A stretch of 64,000 bases of DNA from Rhizobium oryzihabitans (GCF_010669145.1 NZ_CP048640.1:1-64000); one strand, 5' to 3'; counted from the stretch's first letter, positions 1 to 9,990 are shown. Numbers and translations: made by a program. Notes: generated by a model not told the origin, from the sequence alone.

Positions 1-358
1 GGTCGAGACGACTGTGCCTCTTCCCGAGCCCGAGCCGGCTGCTGTGACGGAAATTAACGGAGCAGATAGCGGCGTTGCCGAGGCCGTTTCCGAAACTCTA
101 CCAGCTCGGCCGGTTGAGCCTGCAATCACGTCGCCGAAAGCGGATGCTCCAAGACGCCAGCGACAAAAACTCAAAATGAACGCGGGGGGCTGCGGGCATT
201 GAAGGCGTTGCGGCCCAGAAGGGTGATTACGTTCTCAGCGTTTCGCTAGAAAGAGGTTGAGAGACCGGCTCGCGAGGGCGTCATTCGAAAGCAAGGTCAA
301 ACAGACAAATATTGTACGCGAGGCGCTGGACGAGTTTCTTAGAAAAGAGGGCTATTAG
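1..358 (+). pseudogene. Ribbon-helix-helix type protein, 5'-truncated by the window and frameshifted
   Basis: The frame is open from base 2, so the start lies outside the window. The N-terminal part is rich in Pro, Glu and Ala and ends in a basic stretch (RRQRQKLKMN). The frame then breaks at a run of six G near 182-187, runs in the +1 frame to about 257, and returns to the first frame. The restored C-terminus (DYVLSVSLERG, then LRDRLARA and TNIVREALDEFLRKEGY) has the beta-strand plus two-helix pattern of ribbon-helix-helix DNA binders such as partition or VirC2-like proteins. The VirC2 link is only a guess. An inverted repeat GGCTAA/TTAGCC with a T-rich tail follows the stop and may terminate transcription. 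Confidence 0.5.
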
Positions 359-513
359 GGCTAACGTGCCTCTTTATTAGCCTTGTTTTCACATCTTTTT
401 TAGATATTATGGTGTCGGGGGAATCGACGTTGGCTTGGAGACTCTATAGACCTCGCAAAATCAACTCCTCTTGAAGTCTCCAAACGTGAACAATTTCATC
501 TAAGGAATCCCGC

Positions 514-1071
514 GTGGAAAGCGACGACGTTTTCAACGAGCAAGACGAAAACCAGCCTCCGGAAGCAGTTCGCGCCTACGCGAAGAAATATGGGCTTGTG
601 CCCGTTTTCGAGCCAAAGCGCTAAAGCAGGCGAAGAAAGGGGCGGGGGCTGCCGAAAGCAGTCGAGCCACCACTATTTATCGCAAGCCTGGCTTTGAAGG
701 CGTTCTCTCGTTACCCGAGATTGAGCGCCGCATTGGCGAATATCTGCGCACGGTACGCGACAGTCGCGACATCTCACAATATGATTTCGCCGTACTCCTG
801 GGTATCACAGGGCAGGTGTGGGGCCGTTATGAGCGCTCTATGTCGTCGCTCGACGTCTCGCGCTGATTGTCCTGACAGAGCTTCTGGGGCTGAAGCCAGC
901 AGATCTTCTCGCTTACGTCGCGCCACACTTTTTGGCGATACGCCAGAAGGCGCGAAAGACCGCATCGAGCTAATTCATCGTATTTGCGAGCTTCCGGACG
1001 AGACCGCCTCGAACTTGCTTGGCATGGTCAAGCACCTGGAAGGCGTAGCCAGAGGAATGAAGAAAAACTAG
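514..1071 (+). pseudogene. XRE-family transcriptional regulator with three frameshifts
   Basis: Three successive frames together give one protein of about 185 residues from a GTG at 514: an acidic N-terminus to 621, then a helix-turn-helix segment (SRDISQYDFAVLLGITGQVWGRYE region, 690-863), then LIVLTELLGLKPADLLAYVAPH, then an alpha-helical tail ending LEGVARGMKKN. Each shift is what a single missing base would produce, near 622, 863 and 928. The order of motifs matches the intact XRE protein at 48162-48605 (R-L-I-x-L, then VAPHxFG), so the two are paralogues. It may be a decayed gene or a misread intact one. Confidence 0.6.
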
Positions 1072-1100
1072 TCGGCGTTCCGCCGGCGTTGAAAGTTAGA

Positions 1101-1123
1101 AGCCCCTTTCGGGGGCTTTTTTT
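1101..1123 (+). terminator. Rho-independent terminator
   Basis: An AGCCCC/GGGGCT hairpin with a short loop is followed by seven T on the plus strand. It sits 30 bp after the XRE pseudogene stop. Confidence 0.8.
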
Positions 1124-1130
1124 GCGCCAT

Positions 1131-1467
1131 TCAGTCCTTGGCCTGCCAAGGAATGATTGCTTGCAGCGAATGATCGTCCTGGTTGGCGAAGCGGCCGAGT
1201 TAGCGTTGAATTTGATCTCCTTGATCGAGAGCGTGAATTTCGTTTCGCCGTTGGCATTTGTGCCTTGCCAGATGCCGCCGACCTCGAGCTCGAAACCCCT
1301 GGGGGATTTTCCGAAGATCCGGTGCGTCGGCGCTTTTGCGTTGTTCGAGTGAAAGGGCACTGCCGAGATCTCGATGTCGTGGGTGAGGGTGGAAATCCGG
1401 CCGGTGCCTTTCGCGTTTGCGATGTCGTCGCTGTCGACTGGATGAAGTTGGTGAGCTTGTTGGTCAT
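1131..1467 (-). pseudogene. DUF736-like protein, two frameshifts
   Basis: A start at 1467 is preceded by an AGAGGA ribosome site. The first ten codons (MTNKLTNFIQ) are in one frame. After a missing base near 1433 the next frame gives a DUF736-like body with THDIEISAVPF, APTHRIFGKSPRGFELEVGGIW and ETKFTLSIKEIKFNAN. A second missing base near 1200 leads to the tail LGRFANQDDHSLQAIIPWQAKD. DUF736 proteins are small and of unknown function, and are common on rhizobial plasmids next to conjugation and partition genes. Restored length is about 112 residues. Both shifts are single-base deletions, so sequence error is possible. Confidence 0.6.
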
Positions 1468-1829
1468 GGTAGTGTTCCTCTTTTTGGGTTGCGATGATCG
1501 TTCACAAAGCATGGCGGTAAGGTGCACTGCACCCGAAGGGCCGCAGCGGAGCGGAGGAGGCCTGATCGCGGTAAATTTTGCTGCGCGAGGAAGCCGCAGG
1601 CGGGGAAATTTATTGCGAGCTGGCTTTGCCGTAAGCCGGCGCCATGCGAACGAGCATTCTGAGCAACCCATTGAGAGGAATACGTGCGCCGATATAGCTT
1701 TCAACCCTCCCGATCGTCGCACAATCACGCCCCCAAAAGGCTCGCTGATTGAACGTCGCCGGCACCTCGATCTGGCCTCACGGGATTCGGCCGACAAAAA
1801 ACGCGCACCACAGTTTCGAGACCACCTGG
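1468..1829. other. Intergenic, no gene recognised
   Basis: This stretch separates the thermonuclease fragment from the DUF736 gene. On the minus strand it holds the leader of the DUF736 gene, GC-rich inverted repeats around 1520-1560 and a good ribosome site. No frame has protein-like composition. Confidence 0.4.
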
Positions 1830-2136
1830 TTACGAGCGGCCGGGGGCAGCTGGTTTGCTTGCTCGCCGGAACTCGGAAGGTTTCAATATCTCGGCGGACC
1901 ACATGCCAGCGTTTGCCGCCTTCGCCCGCTGTTCCGTTTCGACATACTCGCCCAGGTTCATGCCGTGCTGCCGTGGAAGATACCGGAACAAGGTCTCGGC
2001 CAAACCTGCGGCGACGATCGCTAACCCGATGTCTCGGCCGCTTTCGAAGCATTGCGCGACCAGACGGCGATATTGATCCGTGTCGATCACTCTGCAGGTG
2101 ATATGTTTTCCGTCTGCGATCTCCCGCATGAAACTT
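1830..2136 (-). pseudogene. Thermonuclease (SNase) gene, 3' half, cut by transposon
   Basis: This is the C-terminal part of a secreted staphylococcal-nuclease-fold protein. Reading starts at the transposon end with F-MREIADGKHITCRVID, then DQYRRLVAQC, and ends AAPGRS at a natural stop. The 5' half lies 24.8 kb away at 26953-27182. When one copy of the AAACTT repeat and the insert are removed, the halves join in frame (...KIARSF-MREIADGK...) to give 176 codons. The gene was originally coupled to repC (see 26953-27182). As it stands it cannot make a nuclease. Confidence 0.85.
2131..2136. repeat. Left target-site duplication of the transposon nest
   Basis: AAACTT directly precedes the left inverted repeat and recurs directly after the right one at 26953-26958. 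A 6-bp match is one base longer than the usual 5 bp of Tn3-family elements. The in-frame rejoining of the nuclease gene requires exactly one copy to be removed. Confidence 0.8.
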
Positions 2137-2176
2137 GGGGTCAGAACAAGAGCTGCTCGAAATCGTACGCTAAGAC
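2137..2176 (+). repeat. Left terminal inverted repeat of Tn A
   Basis: GGGGTCAGAACAAGAGC then TGCTCGAAATCGTACGCTAAG. The same outer 17 bases recur at 23988-24004 and 26936-26952, inverted. Confidence 0.85.
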
Positions 2177-2193
2177 CGAACGGAGCGGGAACG

Positions 2194-4853
2194 TCATGCA
2201 GCGCGGAGGATTCTTCCAGGAAGTCGCAATGGCCTGAAGCCTTCGGGCATCTGCTGCTCGGTGTCCCAGGAATAGATGCCGGTGAGATTTATGTGCTCCC
2301 AGCTGAGTGGCGAGACATGCTTGAGCAATATGTCGGGGATAGTTCGACCACTTTGACGCAGATGGGCTACGGCACGGCTGAGATAAACGGTATTCCAGTG
2401 GACGATGGCGCTGACGACAAGGTTGAGGCCCGAGGCACGGAATGCCTGACTTTCGAACGATCGGTCGCGGATTTCGCCGCGCTCATGGAAGAAAACGGCC
2501 CGCTTGAGCTTGTGGGCGGATTCTCCTTTGTTAAGACCGGCTTGACATCGCCGGCGAAGTGCCGGGTTGAATACCATTCGATCATAAACAGGGATCGCTC
2601 GATGCGCCCGAGCTCACGCAGGGCTTTCGCCAACTGGCTCGGTTTCGAGGATGCCGCCAGCTTTTTGAGGATCATTGAGGGCGCAACAGAGCGTGTCGTG
2701 ATTGATGCCGCCAGATGGAGAAGGTCATCCCAGTGTTCCAGAATGAGGGCGGTATTGATCGGCGCGCCGATATGGTTGGCAGTGCTGGATATGAGTCGGC
2801 CTTTTCGAAAGTATGGAACTTCCGGTCCTTGAGATTGCGCAGCCGAGGCGCAAAACGCTTTCCGATCAGAGTGAAGAGGGCAAATACATGATCGCTCGCA
2901 CCTCGGTATCGGTAAAGTGCTCCTCGATCTCCAGGATGGTGTCGTGGTCGAACAGGCCGTCGAGAACATAGGCTGCCTCGCTCTCGGTCGGGCTGATCGG
3001 CAGAATGCTGAAATAGCCGTACTGATCGGAAAGGTGGCTGTAAAATTTCGAGCCTGGCTCGCTGCCATAATGCAGGTTGATATCACCGCGTTTGGCGGCA
3101 CGATCACTGGCCCGGAAGAACTGACCATCAGATGATGCGGTCGTCCCTGTTCCCAGAGCTGGGCGTGGGGATGACGCGCATGGGCGTCGGTCACACATGC
3201 CTGCGCTGCGCGATAGGTTTCCGTGCGGGCATGGAACATGCGCATCCATCCGATCTGATGGGCGCTGATCCCTTGGAGGCTCCGGCCATACGTTTCGGGC
3301 CAAGATTGGTGGCGTCCGCGAGCGTGCCGGCGAGCATGGCCGGAATGTTTTGCGGTGAATCGCCCGTTCGAACATGGGTGAACTGGTCGGCAAAGCCGGT
3401 CCACTCATGCACGTCTCTTAAGAGATCCGGCACTTCGACAAGCGGATACATTTCGCTGAGTTCGATATTTAGTTCATCGGCTGCAGCGGGCACTTCGCTC
3501 GCCAGCGGTGTTACAATCAGGGTTCCGGCATCGAGACGGACGCCTTCAAGTTTGCCGTTGCGGGCGCGATGGGCGAGACGTTTCAGATTGAAGTCCAGCA
3601 ATTGTTGCATTTCGGTGAGCCAAGCCACCCCGTCGCGCTGCACACCGAGCCCAAGCTGGTCAGTTTCCTTCAGCTTGGTAAAAGTAGGGCGGGGCATGAA
3701 ATTTTCATTTATCGGCCGGAACGCCCTGCTGCCTTCGACCCAGATGTCGCCGAACGAAGCCGCTCGCGCAACGCTGCCAGTGTTGCAATCTCATAGAGAC
3801 GGCGATCGGCCTTTGCCTGCCCGAAGATCAGTTTACGCTCCGCCGCGCCGAGATGAGCGATCGGGACACGTTCGGGAAGCACGCGCCTTCCTTCCGCGTA
3901 AAGGGATCTGAGTGTTTCGATCGCTGCCAGCAAAGGATCATACCGACGACTTGAATGGAATGTGAAGGTCAGGAGGAACCGGCCTGCATAATTGCGAACA
4001 TTGGCATATTGCTCAGCTGCATTAAGCAAGGGTGAGGCGTCATTGTCTTCCACCATCGCCGCAAGCGTCGGCTTTGCCTGCACCAAGCGATGCCAGCCGA
4101 CGTGGCGGTCGAGCGTTTCAATTGCATCTTCATCATTGTCATTGGCGCACTGAAGAGCCGATATCGTGTCGAGAAACAGCCGTAGTGCCTTAGCCGTCTC
4201 CATCCGGGTGTTCACATGGCGCTGCTTCTTGCGGTTATTCGCCTGCGAAAACAGCCTGCCGATCAGCTTGATGAACATGGTGACTGCGGCGTCGGTGAGC
4301 TTTTGCCCAAGCTTGATGATCTGCGCGATGATCGTCGCGCGCCGCCGACTGGCGTTGAAGTCGGCGGCAAGCCATGCCGGTGTCACATCGCCCTCCCGGA
4401 CCATCTGCTCCCAGCGACCGGAGTGGATGCGGGCTTGTAGTCGGGGATCGATATCGAGCGCGCGGATGAAAGCGATCCTGTCGGTCAGCGTGACCAGGTT
4501 GGTTGCTCCCGGAGCATCTGGCGCAGATCGCAGCCAATGGAATCGCGTCTGTCGTATCTCGGGATCAACCGTCAAAAGATCATCGAGGGATTGGAGCTTT
4601 TCGGCTGAAAGGCCGATATCAGGGCAGCCTCGGCGCGACGGCGGCTATTACGCGGCCGGCAAAGCCGATCCGCTCTATTGTGTCAGGTGCGGGAAGTAAC
4701 ACCTTCCGCTCCCGCAGCGTGGTGACAATAGCTTGGGCAATAGAATGGCCTTGTCCGTTGCGGTCGCCGTTTCGACGGCGGATAGTAAGGCGGCGCGCCG
4801 GTCCTGTGCTGTTGCTGTTCGTTTTCCAAAATAGGAAAGCAAATGCGCGATAT
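2194..4853 (-). pseudogene. tnpA: Tn A transposase tnpA, 3' nine-tenths, many frameshifts
   Basis: Reading on the minus strand starts at the GATAT duplication with HIAHLLSYFGKRT and ends [14 protein letters not shown]...GRILRAA. It continues directly from the N-terminal fragment at 19912-20223 (REETRREHI joins to AHLL). The order of blocks is that of a roughly 970-residue Tn3 transposase: [38 protein letters not shown], then [15 protein letters not shown] near the end. At least six changes of frame occur (near 4720, 4600, 3715, 3270, 3130, 2880 and 2550), all resembling single-base losses. The protein is clearly related to the Tn B transposase at 24005-26896, which is unbroken in this part. 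Confidence 0.85.
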
Positions 4854-4890
4854 GGCCCTGAACATTAAAGGGGCACAGATATACGGTAGG
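4854..4890 (+). repeat. Left inverted repeat of Tn C1, outer end of the composite
   Basis: It reads GGCCCTGAACATTAAAGG then GGCACAGATATACGGTAGG. The two right-hand copies (9148-9185 and 19874-19911) carry four C where this has three. Confidence 0.85.
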
Positions 4891-4896
4891 CCGATT

Positions 4897-5418
4897 TCAC
4901 GCCTTTTGCGCAGCCTTCTTGATGGCAGCTACGAAGCCCAACAGTTCGGCTGGCGAGGTGAACCGGAACACCCGACCGGCAAATCCTTCCATTCGAGCAA
5001 GGTCGCGCTGTCGTTGCTCCTTTCGGTAATTGATCACAAATCGGAAGAAGGCCCAATCAAAGCGTTCAGGACATCCCGGCGCGAGCTGATCACCGCGATT
5101 TCGGCCCAAACCGGATACCGTTCGTCGAATAACTCGCCACAGGCATAACGATGTTGTGTAATCGAGATGGATAAGCGTGTCCGCAGATGCCAATCGCTGC
5201 TCAAGCGTGCCGCTATAATTCCCGTCCATAATCCATTCAGATTGCGCCGCAAGCTTTTCGACGGTTTTCTGCCATGATGCGCTATCCGGCCTTTGCCAGC
5301 CCGGCTGCCAGTAATGTCTATCGAGGTGGACGACGGGCAAGCGGGTCGCTTCGGCCAGTTCTTTGGCGAGTGTGGATTTCCCGGCGCCCGGACAACCGAC
5401 GATGAGGACTCGTTTCAT
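4897..5418 (-). CDS. P-loop AAA/kinase-like protein, transposon passenger
   Basis: A 173-residue protein with a Walker A motif at residues 8-16 (GCPGAGKST), followed by HLDRHYWQPGW and an FDWAFFRFVINYRKEQRQRD segment. These are features of the adenylate-kinase-like 'DNA topology modulation FlaR-type' P-loop proteins, whose true role is unknown. Its ATG overlaps the stop of tnpR (ATGA at 5415-5418), so the two genes are translationally coupled. The 3' end lies only 7 bp from the terminal repeat. It is therefore an integral passenger of Tn C, not a host gene. A small-molecule kinase role is inference from the fold. Confidence 0.75.
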   Translation of the reverse strand: MKRVLIVGCPGAGKSTLAKELAEATRLPVVHLDRHYWQPGWQRPDSASWQKTVEKLAAQSEWIMDGNYSGTLEQRLASADTLIHLDYTTSLCLWRVIRRTVSGLGRNRGDQLAPGCPERFDWAFFRFVINYRKEQRQRDLARMEGFAGRVFRFTSPAELLGFVAAIKKAAQKA

Positions 5419-6043
5419 TTCTTTGCCTTCCGCATAAGCAGCCGCTCTCCATCGGTGCGCAGCGCGCCCTTAGGATCGACAAACCGGTAGAGCGTCTGTC
5501 GTGTGATACCGAGTTCGGCGCAAAGATCGGCCACCTTGGTTTCCGGCTTCCCCATTGCTGCCTGAGCAAGGCGCAGCTTCGCCGGCGTCATTTTGAAGGG
5601 CGCTCCGCCGTTCCGGCCACGTGCGCGTGCGGCGGCGAGACCAGCTTTGGTGCGCTCAATGATCAATGCCCGCTCGAACTCAGCCAGCGCCGCGAATATG
5701 CCGAACACCAGCCGGCCATTCGCCGTCGAGGTGTCGATCGACGCCCTTCACCTGCCAGAACCTTGAGGCCGATATGCCGTTGGGTCAGATCATCGACCAG
5801 ATTGACGAGGTGGCGGAGATCGCGGCCGAGTCGATCGAGCTTCCAGACGACAAGCGTGTCACCGCGACGCAGCGCCTTCAGGCAGGCGGTGAGACCTGGA
5901 CGGTCCTCTTTCTTTCCTGACGCGGCATCCTCATAGACATTGTTGGCGTCGACACCAGCCTGTGCCAGCGCGTCACGCTGAAGGTCATGGACCTGGCTGC
6001 CGTCGGCTTTCGACACTCGCGCATATCCGATCAGAGCTGTCAT
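5415..6043 (-). pseudogene. tnpR: Tn C serine resolvase tnpR, one frameshift
   Basis: The N-terminal half (MTALIGYARVSKADGSQVHD, then LVVWKLDRLGRDLRHLV) has the catalytic Ser of small serine recombinases. The second half (VFGIFAALAEFERALIIERT, then a helix-turn-helix with CAELGITRQTLYRFV) is one base out of frame. The break is at a GGG run near 5750, where one missing base would restore GEGASIDTSTANGRLVFG. Restored length is about 209 residues, normal for TnpR. The protein resolves cointegrates at res and represses its own promoter. Confidence 0.8.
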
Positions 6044-6172
6044 TTATTCGTCCGTCTGCGTGACAATTTCGATTTGGCCGCGCCAAAGCCTGTAGATTGT
6101 CACATAACCCGTCTTGCAAAGTAAGCTCCGCGAACGGTTATCTCCAGTCTTTTTGTGACATATGGAGCGCCG
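6044..6172. promoter_or_regulatory. Tn C res/promoter region between tnpR and tnpA
   Basis: This is the intergenic gap of divergent tnpR and tnpA. GTGACAAT (6060-6067) and ATTGTCAC (6096-6103) are inverted halves, and a further TGTGACA lies at 6154-6160. These are candidate resolvase subsites. Confidence 0.6.
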
Positions 6173-9143
6173 ATGCCTCGCCGCATGATTTTGACGGATG
6201 CCGAACGGCAGAATTTCCTTGCCCTGCCCAGCGACGACGACACCCTGATCCGCCATTGGAGCCTTGATGATGAGGACCATCGTCTTCTGGAAACGCGCCG
6301 TCGCGACGATACCCGTCTTGGCTTGGCCCTTCAGCTTTGTGCGCTCCGTTATCCCGGCCGTCTCATCCAGCGCGGAGAGGTCATCCCGGAAAGCGCGCTC
6401 ACCTTCCTTGCCGAGCAACTCCGCATCGAGCCGAATGCACTTGCCAGCTTCGCACGAAGAGCGCCCACACGCTACGAACAACTGACCGTCCTCCGCCAAC
6501 ACTACGGGTTCAGCGAGCTGAGCCACCCGTTGCGCACCGATCTGCTTGCCTTCGCGCGCGGCGTGGCGATCGCCTCGACCAAGGACAAATTCGTCGTCGC
6601 CGCTCTCGCCGATGAGATGCGCCGGCGGCGTATCGTCATTCCGGCATCACCGTGATCGAACGGATGGCCGGACAGGCATGCACCGAGGCTGAGGAGGCGC
6701 TGTTTGCCGATGTTGCCGGAAGGCTGACGCCCGACATCATCGTCAGAATGGAAGCGCTGCTCGGTATTGGTCCACGCGTCCGCCAGAGCGGGGTCTCCTG
6801 GTTACGTGAACCTGCCGGAAAGGCTGGAGACGCAGCGATGCGGGGTCTGATCGATCGGCTTGAGGCCGTGCGCCACGTTGGCCTTTCAAGTGATGTGCTT
6901 CAGGCCGTCCCCGCCCATCGGGTGAGCCGCATGGCACAAGAGGGCCGGCGCCTGACCGCCCAGAACTTCGAGCAAATGCGGCCCGGCCGCCGATATGCTA
7001 CGCTCGCAGCTTTCCTTCTGGAGATGGAAATCGCGCTCACGGATGCCGCAATCGCCATGTTCGAAGTCCTGATCGGCAAGGCGTTTCGGCGGGCCGAGGC
7101 AGAGCGCGACAAACGACTGCTGGAAACCGCCACCTCGGCGACATCGGCGCTGGATTTCTTCGTGGGCTTCGGTGAGGCGATCGCTGCCAGGCGAGAAACC
7201 GACCTTTCGCTCGATGAGGCGGTCAATGCAGTCGGCGGCTGGGAGCAGTTGATGCGGGCAACCGCGGCTGCGAAGGCAGCATCTCGTCCCCGCAAGGACG
7301 ATGATCTGATTGCCTATCTGCCGGCGCAATATATGCGTATCCGGCGCTTTGCAGCACCATTCCTGGCAGCCTTCACGTTCGAGGGTAATCGTCAGAGCCG
7401 TGATTTCATCAACGTGGTGATGCAAATGACGGCCGCAGGGAAAAGCCGCCGTCGCTCTCTGGACGCGCAATGGATCAAAGCGGCGCTCGATCTGGTCGAC
7501 AAGCGGTGGAGCAAGGAAATCAGAACGCCAGATGGCTCGGTTGACCGCAGAATGCTGGAAATCTTTGTCATCGTTGAGCTGAAGAACCGGATCGCTGCCA
7601 ACGAGATCTGGATCAAAGGTTCTCGCACATATCGCGCCCTCGATGAGGGCATGATCTCCCATCAGACTTATTCCATCATCAAGGCCGAGGCCCGCATTCC
7701 CGTCGCCATCCCGGTTGATGTCGAGATCTATCTCGCCCAGAAAGCCGAGGCGCTCGATCAAAAATTGCGTGAGGCAGCAAGCCGGCTGGAGGCGGGTCGC
7801 GGCGACACGCGGATCGGCGCGAAGGCCTGCGGGTGCCTGCGGTCAAAACTGCCGAGACCGAAGCCGCGCTCGCCTTCGCAAGGAGAGTTGCGAGCAGCAT
7901 GCCGCCGATCAGGTTGACGGATCTTGTCGCCGACGTGGATCGAATGACCGGTTTCAGCTCACTGTTCGAGCATCTTCAGACAGGCCGAACGCCGGGCGAT
8001 ATGCGAATTTTCTATGCCGCGCTCATCGCCGAGGCCACCAATCTCGGCTTCTCGAAGATGGCATTGGCCTGCCCCGGCATCACACGCCGCCAGCTACAGC
8101 AGATGGCGATCTGGCACTTCCGGGAGGAAACCTTCACCTTGGCACTTGCCCGGCTGGTCGAAGCCCAGCACGCGGCGCCGATCGCCACTGTTTTCGGTTC
8201 GAACACGATATCGTCTTCCGACGGACAACATATCCATCTCGGCGATGGCGGCGAAATCGCCGGTGGCGTCAACGGCCGTTACGGAACCAACCCGATCATC
8301 AAGCTCTACACGGCGATCTCCGGTCGATATGCTCCCTTCCATACCAAAATCATCGCCGCCACGGCGAGCGAGGCCGTCCATGTTCTCGACGCGCTTCTCG
8401 AAACGGATGCGGGCCTCGACATCGTGCGCCATCATGTCGATGGTGGCGGCGTCAGTGATCTCGTCTTCGCCTTCTGCCATGCGCTAGGCTTTGCATTTGT
8501 CCCGCGCATTCCCGATCTCGATGGCCGATGCCTCTACGGCTTTGGCCCCGGCAAGCAGTATGGCATTCTCCAGAATGTCATGGGCGATCGCATCGACGCC
8601 GATTTGATCCGGGCGCACTGGGACGAGATTCTGCGCTTGATGACCTCACTGCGCACCCGCACCGTCAGCGCTTCGCTCATGCTCAAACGGCTGTCATCAA
8701 CGACCAGGCAAAGCGGTCTTGCCCAGGCACTACGTCAGATGGGCCGGATCGAGCGAACTCTGTTCACGCTGGACTGGATCAACGACGAGGAACTGAGAAA
8801 GACGACAACGGCAGAACTGAACAAAGGGGAAAGCCGCAACAGCCTCGTGCGGGCCGTCAATCTCCATCGCCTCGGCCGCTTCCGCGATCGCAGCCAGGAA
8901 AATCTCTCGATCCGGGCCTCCGCCCTCAACCTGGTTGTCACCGCCATCATTCACTGGAACACGATCTATACCGGCCGCGTGGTCGATGCCTTGCACACCG
9001 GCGGTCAGCATGTGCCTGATCATTTGCTATCCAGCCTCTCGCCGCTTACCTGGGAGCACGTGAACCTCACCGGTGACTACATATGGGAAGACAAGCCGGC
9101 ACTCGATGAAACAGGCTTCCGACCTCTCCCGTTCTCGGTCTGA
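6173..9143 (+). pseudogene. tnpA: Tn C1 transposase tnpA, two frameshifts
   Basis: Starts MPRRMILTDAERQNFLALPSDDDTLIRHW, typical for Tn3 transposases. It is broken near 6648 (CCGG where CCGGG would give IPGITVIERMAG) and near 7828 (GAAGGCC where the second copy has GAAGGGCC). Correcting both gives about 990 residues. The SSDGQHIHLGDGGE block holds an acidic catalytic residue of the DDE domain, and NLVVTAIIHWNTIYTG lies near the C-terminus. The 3' third is duplicated at 18053-19869, where the second frameshift is absent. Confidence 0.85.
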
Positions 9144-9185
9144 TCCCCCTACCGTATATCTGTGCCCCTTTAATGTTCAGGGGCC
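7327..9185 (+). repeat. 1.86-kb direct repeat, left copy
   Basis: Matches 18052-19911. Every translated segment compared on both strands is the same in the two copies apart from one G missing here near 7828. It covers the tnpA 3' third and the right inverted repeat of Tn C. Confidence 0.9.
9148..9185 (-). repeat. Right inverted repeat of Tn C1 (inner)
   Basis: CCTACCGTATATCTGTGCCC then CTTTAATGTTCAGGGGCC. It interrupts an integrase gene that continues on its right side. Confidence 0.85.
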
Positions 9186-9332
9186 CTGGTTGATGAGATG
9201 GCGCAGCGTCTCGACATCCTTGTCGGTGAGGAGCTCGGCGAGTTCGTCGCGCCGCTCCATAGGGAGCACGGCAGCGATCGTGTCGAGTTCGTACGCGCGT
9301 CTGTCAATCGGGTTGCGGCGGGGTTCTGTCAT
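9186..9332 (-). pseudogene. Tyrosine integrase/recombinase, N-terminal fragment
   Basis: Starts MTEPRRNPIDRRAYELDTIA and continues LPMERRDELAELLTDKDVETLRHLINQ up to the Tn C repeat. This resembles the SAM-like N-terminal region of alphaproteobacterial tyrosine-type site-specific integrases. The catalytic part is absent. Its ATG overlaps the vapC stop (ATGA, 9329-9332), so vapB, vapC and this gene formed one operon before Tn C cut it. The family call rests on a short stretch. Confidence 0.5.
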
Positions 9333-9736
9333 ACCGTTGAAGACGCAGGGTGGAGTTTAAGATCCGTTTGCCCGAAATCATGTCCCTTGAACAGCAACGG
9401 CGCCTTGGCGACCGAGGCCACCGCATAGGAGAAGCAATCGCCCATGTTGAGGCCAGCCGGATGGCGGCCCTTGCCATACCGCTCTAAAGCTCTCTCTGCT
9501 GCCCAATAGTGTTTTGCATCAAATGCGACGGCAGTGATGTTCGGCGCATTGCAGAAGCGGGTGACAATGTCTCCTGGATTGGAAAATCGCTTTGCCGTCA
9601 GGACCGTCCGGACTTCGAACAAAGTTGGCCAACCGATGATAATCGTCGGCTCCTGTCGCAACACCGCTTTGAATGCATCGGCTTCAGGCTCGTCAAGCAT
9701 GATTGCGACGAGAACTGACGTGTCGAGAGAAATCAC
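9329..9736 (-). CDS. vapC: VapC-type PIN-domain toxin
   Basis: A 135-residue PIN-domain protein: MISLDTSVLVAIMLDE at the start, a middle Glu in WPTLFEVRTVL, then LNMGDCFSYAVA and LLFKGHDFGQTDL. The three or four acidic metal-binding positions of PIN ribonucleases are all present. PIN toxins of this class cleave RNA, often initiator tRNA. The ATG overlaps the stop of the antitoxin gene (ATGA at 9733-9736), so the pair is translationally coupled. It may stabilise the composite transposon or the plasmid. The frame is intact. Confidence 0.85.
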   Translation of the reverse strand: MISLDTSVLVAIMLDEPEADAFKAVLRQEPTIIIGWPTLFEVRTVLTAKRFSNPGDIVTRFCNAPNITAVAFDAKHYWAAERALERYGKGRHPAGLNMGDCFSYAVASVAKAPLLFKGHDFGQTDLKLHPASSTV

Positions 9737-9990
9737 TTTGGCAACCCGTTCTCGTCATAGAGATCGTCGTGGGCGGAGGTTGTCCCCGCCGGCACGGTAC
9801 GTCGACCTTCAGCGGCGAGTTCCCATACAGCGTCGAGTGGATGGGCGCTTGTTTGCTTGCGAAGCTCGATATCGTACCGTTCCAGCGCGATTTCGACGAG
9901 CTTGTTGATTGGCTGACCCGTGCGCCGCGCGAGCGCATGGGCCAGGTCCCTGGCCTTGGTGCTGCGCACGGAGAGTTGTGGTTCGGACAT
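9733..9990 (-). CDS. vapB: VapB-type antitoxin
   Basis: An 85-residue protein from the ATG at 9990, which has an AGGAAG ribosome site 7 bases ahead. A longer frame reaches 10047 but lacks one. The N-terminal MSEPQLSVRSTKARDLAHAL region resembles PSK-type (Rv0623/VapB) ribbon-helix-helix antitoxins. The C-terminus, AGTTSAHDDLYDENGLPK, is the acidic flexible tail that usually wraps the toxin. It should neutralise VapC and repress the operon. The inverted repeat at 10068-10098 is a candidate operator. Confidence 0.75.
   Translation of the reverse strand: MSEPQLSVRSTKARDLAHALARRTGQPINKLVEIALERYDIELRKQTSAHPLDAVWELAAEGRRTVPAGTTSAHDDLYDENGLPK

Larger units (their letters stand above)
4854..9185. 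mobile_element. Tn C1: complete Tn3-family transposon with a kinase-like passenger
   Basis: Inverted repeats of 37 bp (4854-4890) and 38 bp (9148-9185) differ by one C in a run. Inside are a P-loop kinase-like gene, tnpR, a res region, and tnpA read divergently from tnpR. The tnpR and tnpA frames are broken by single-base losses. If these are real, the element is not autonomous. Confidence 0.85.
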
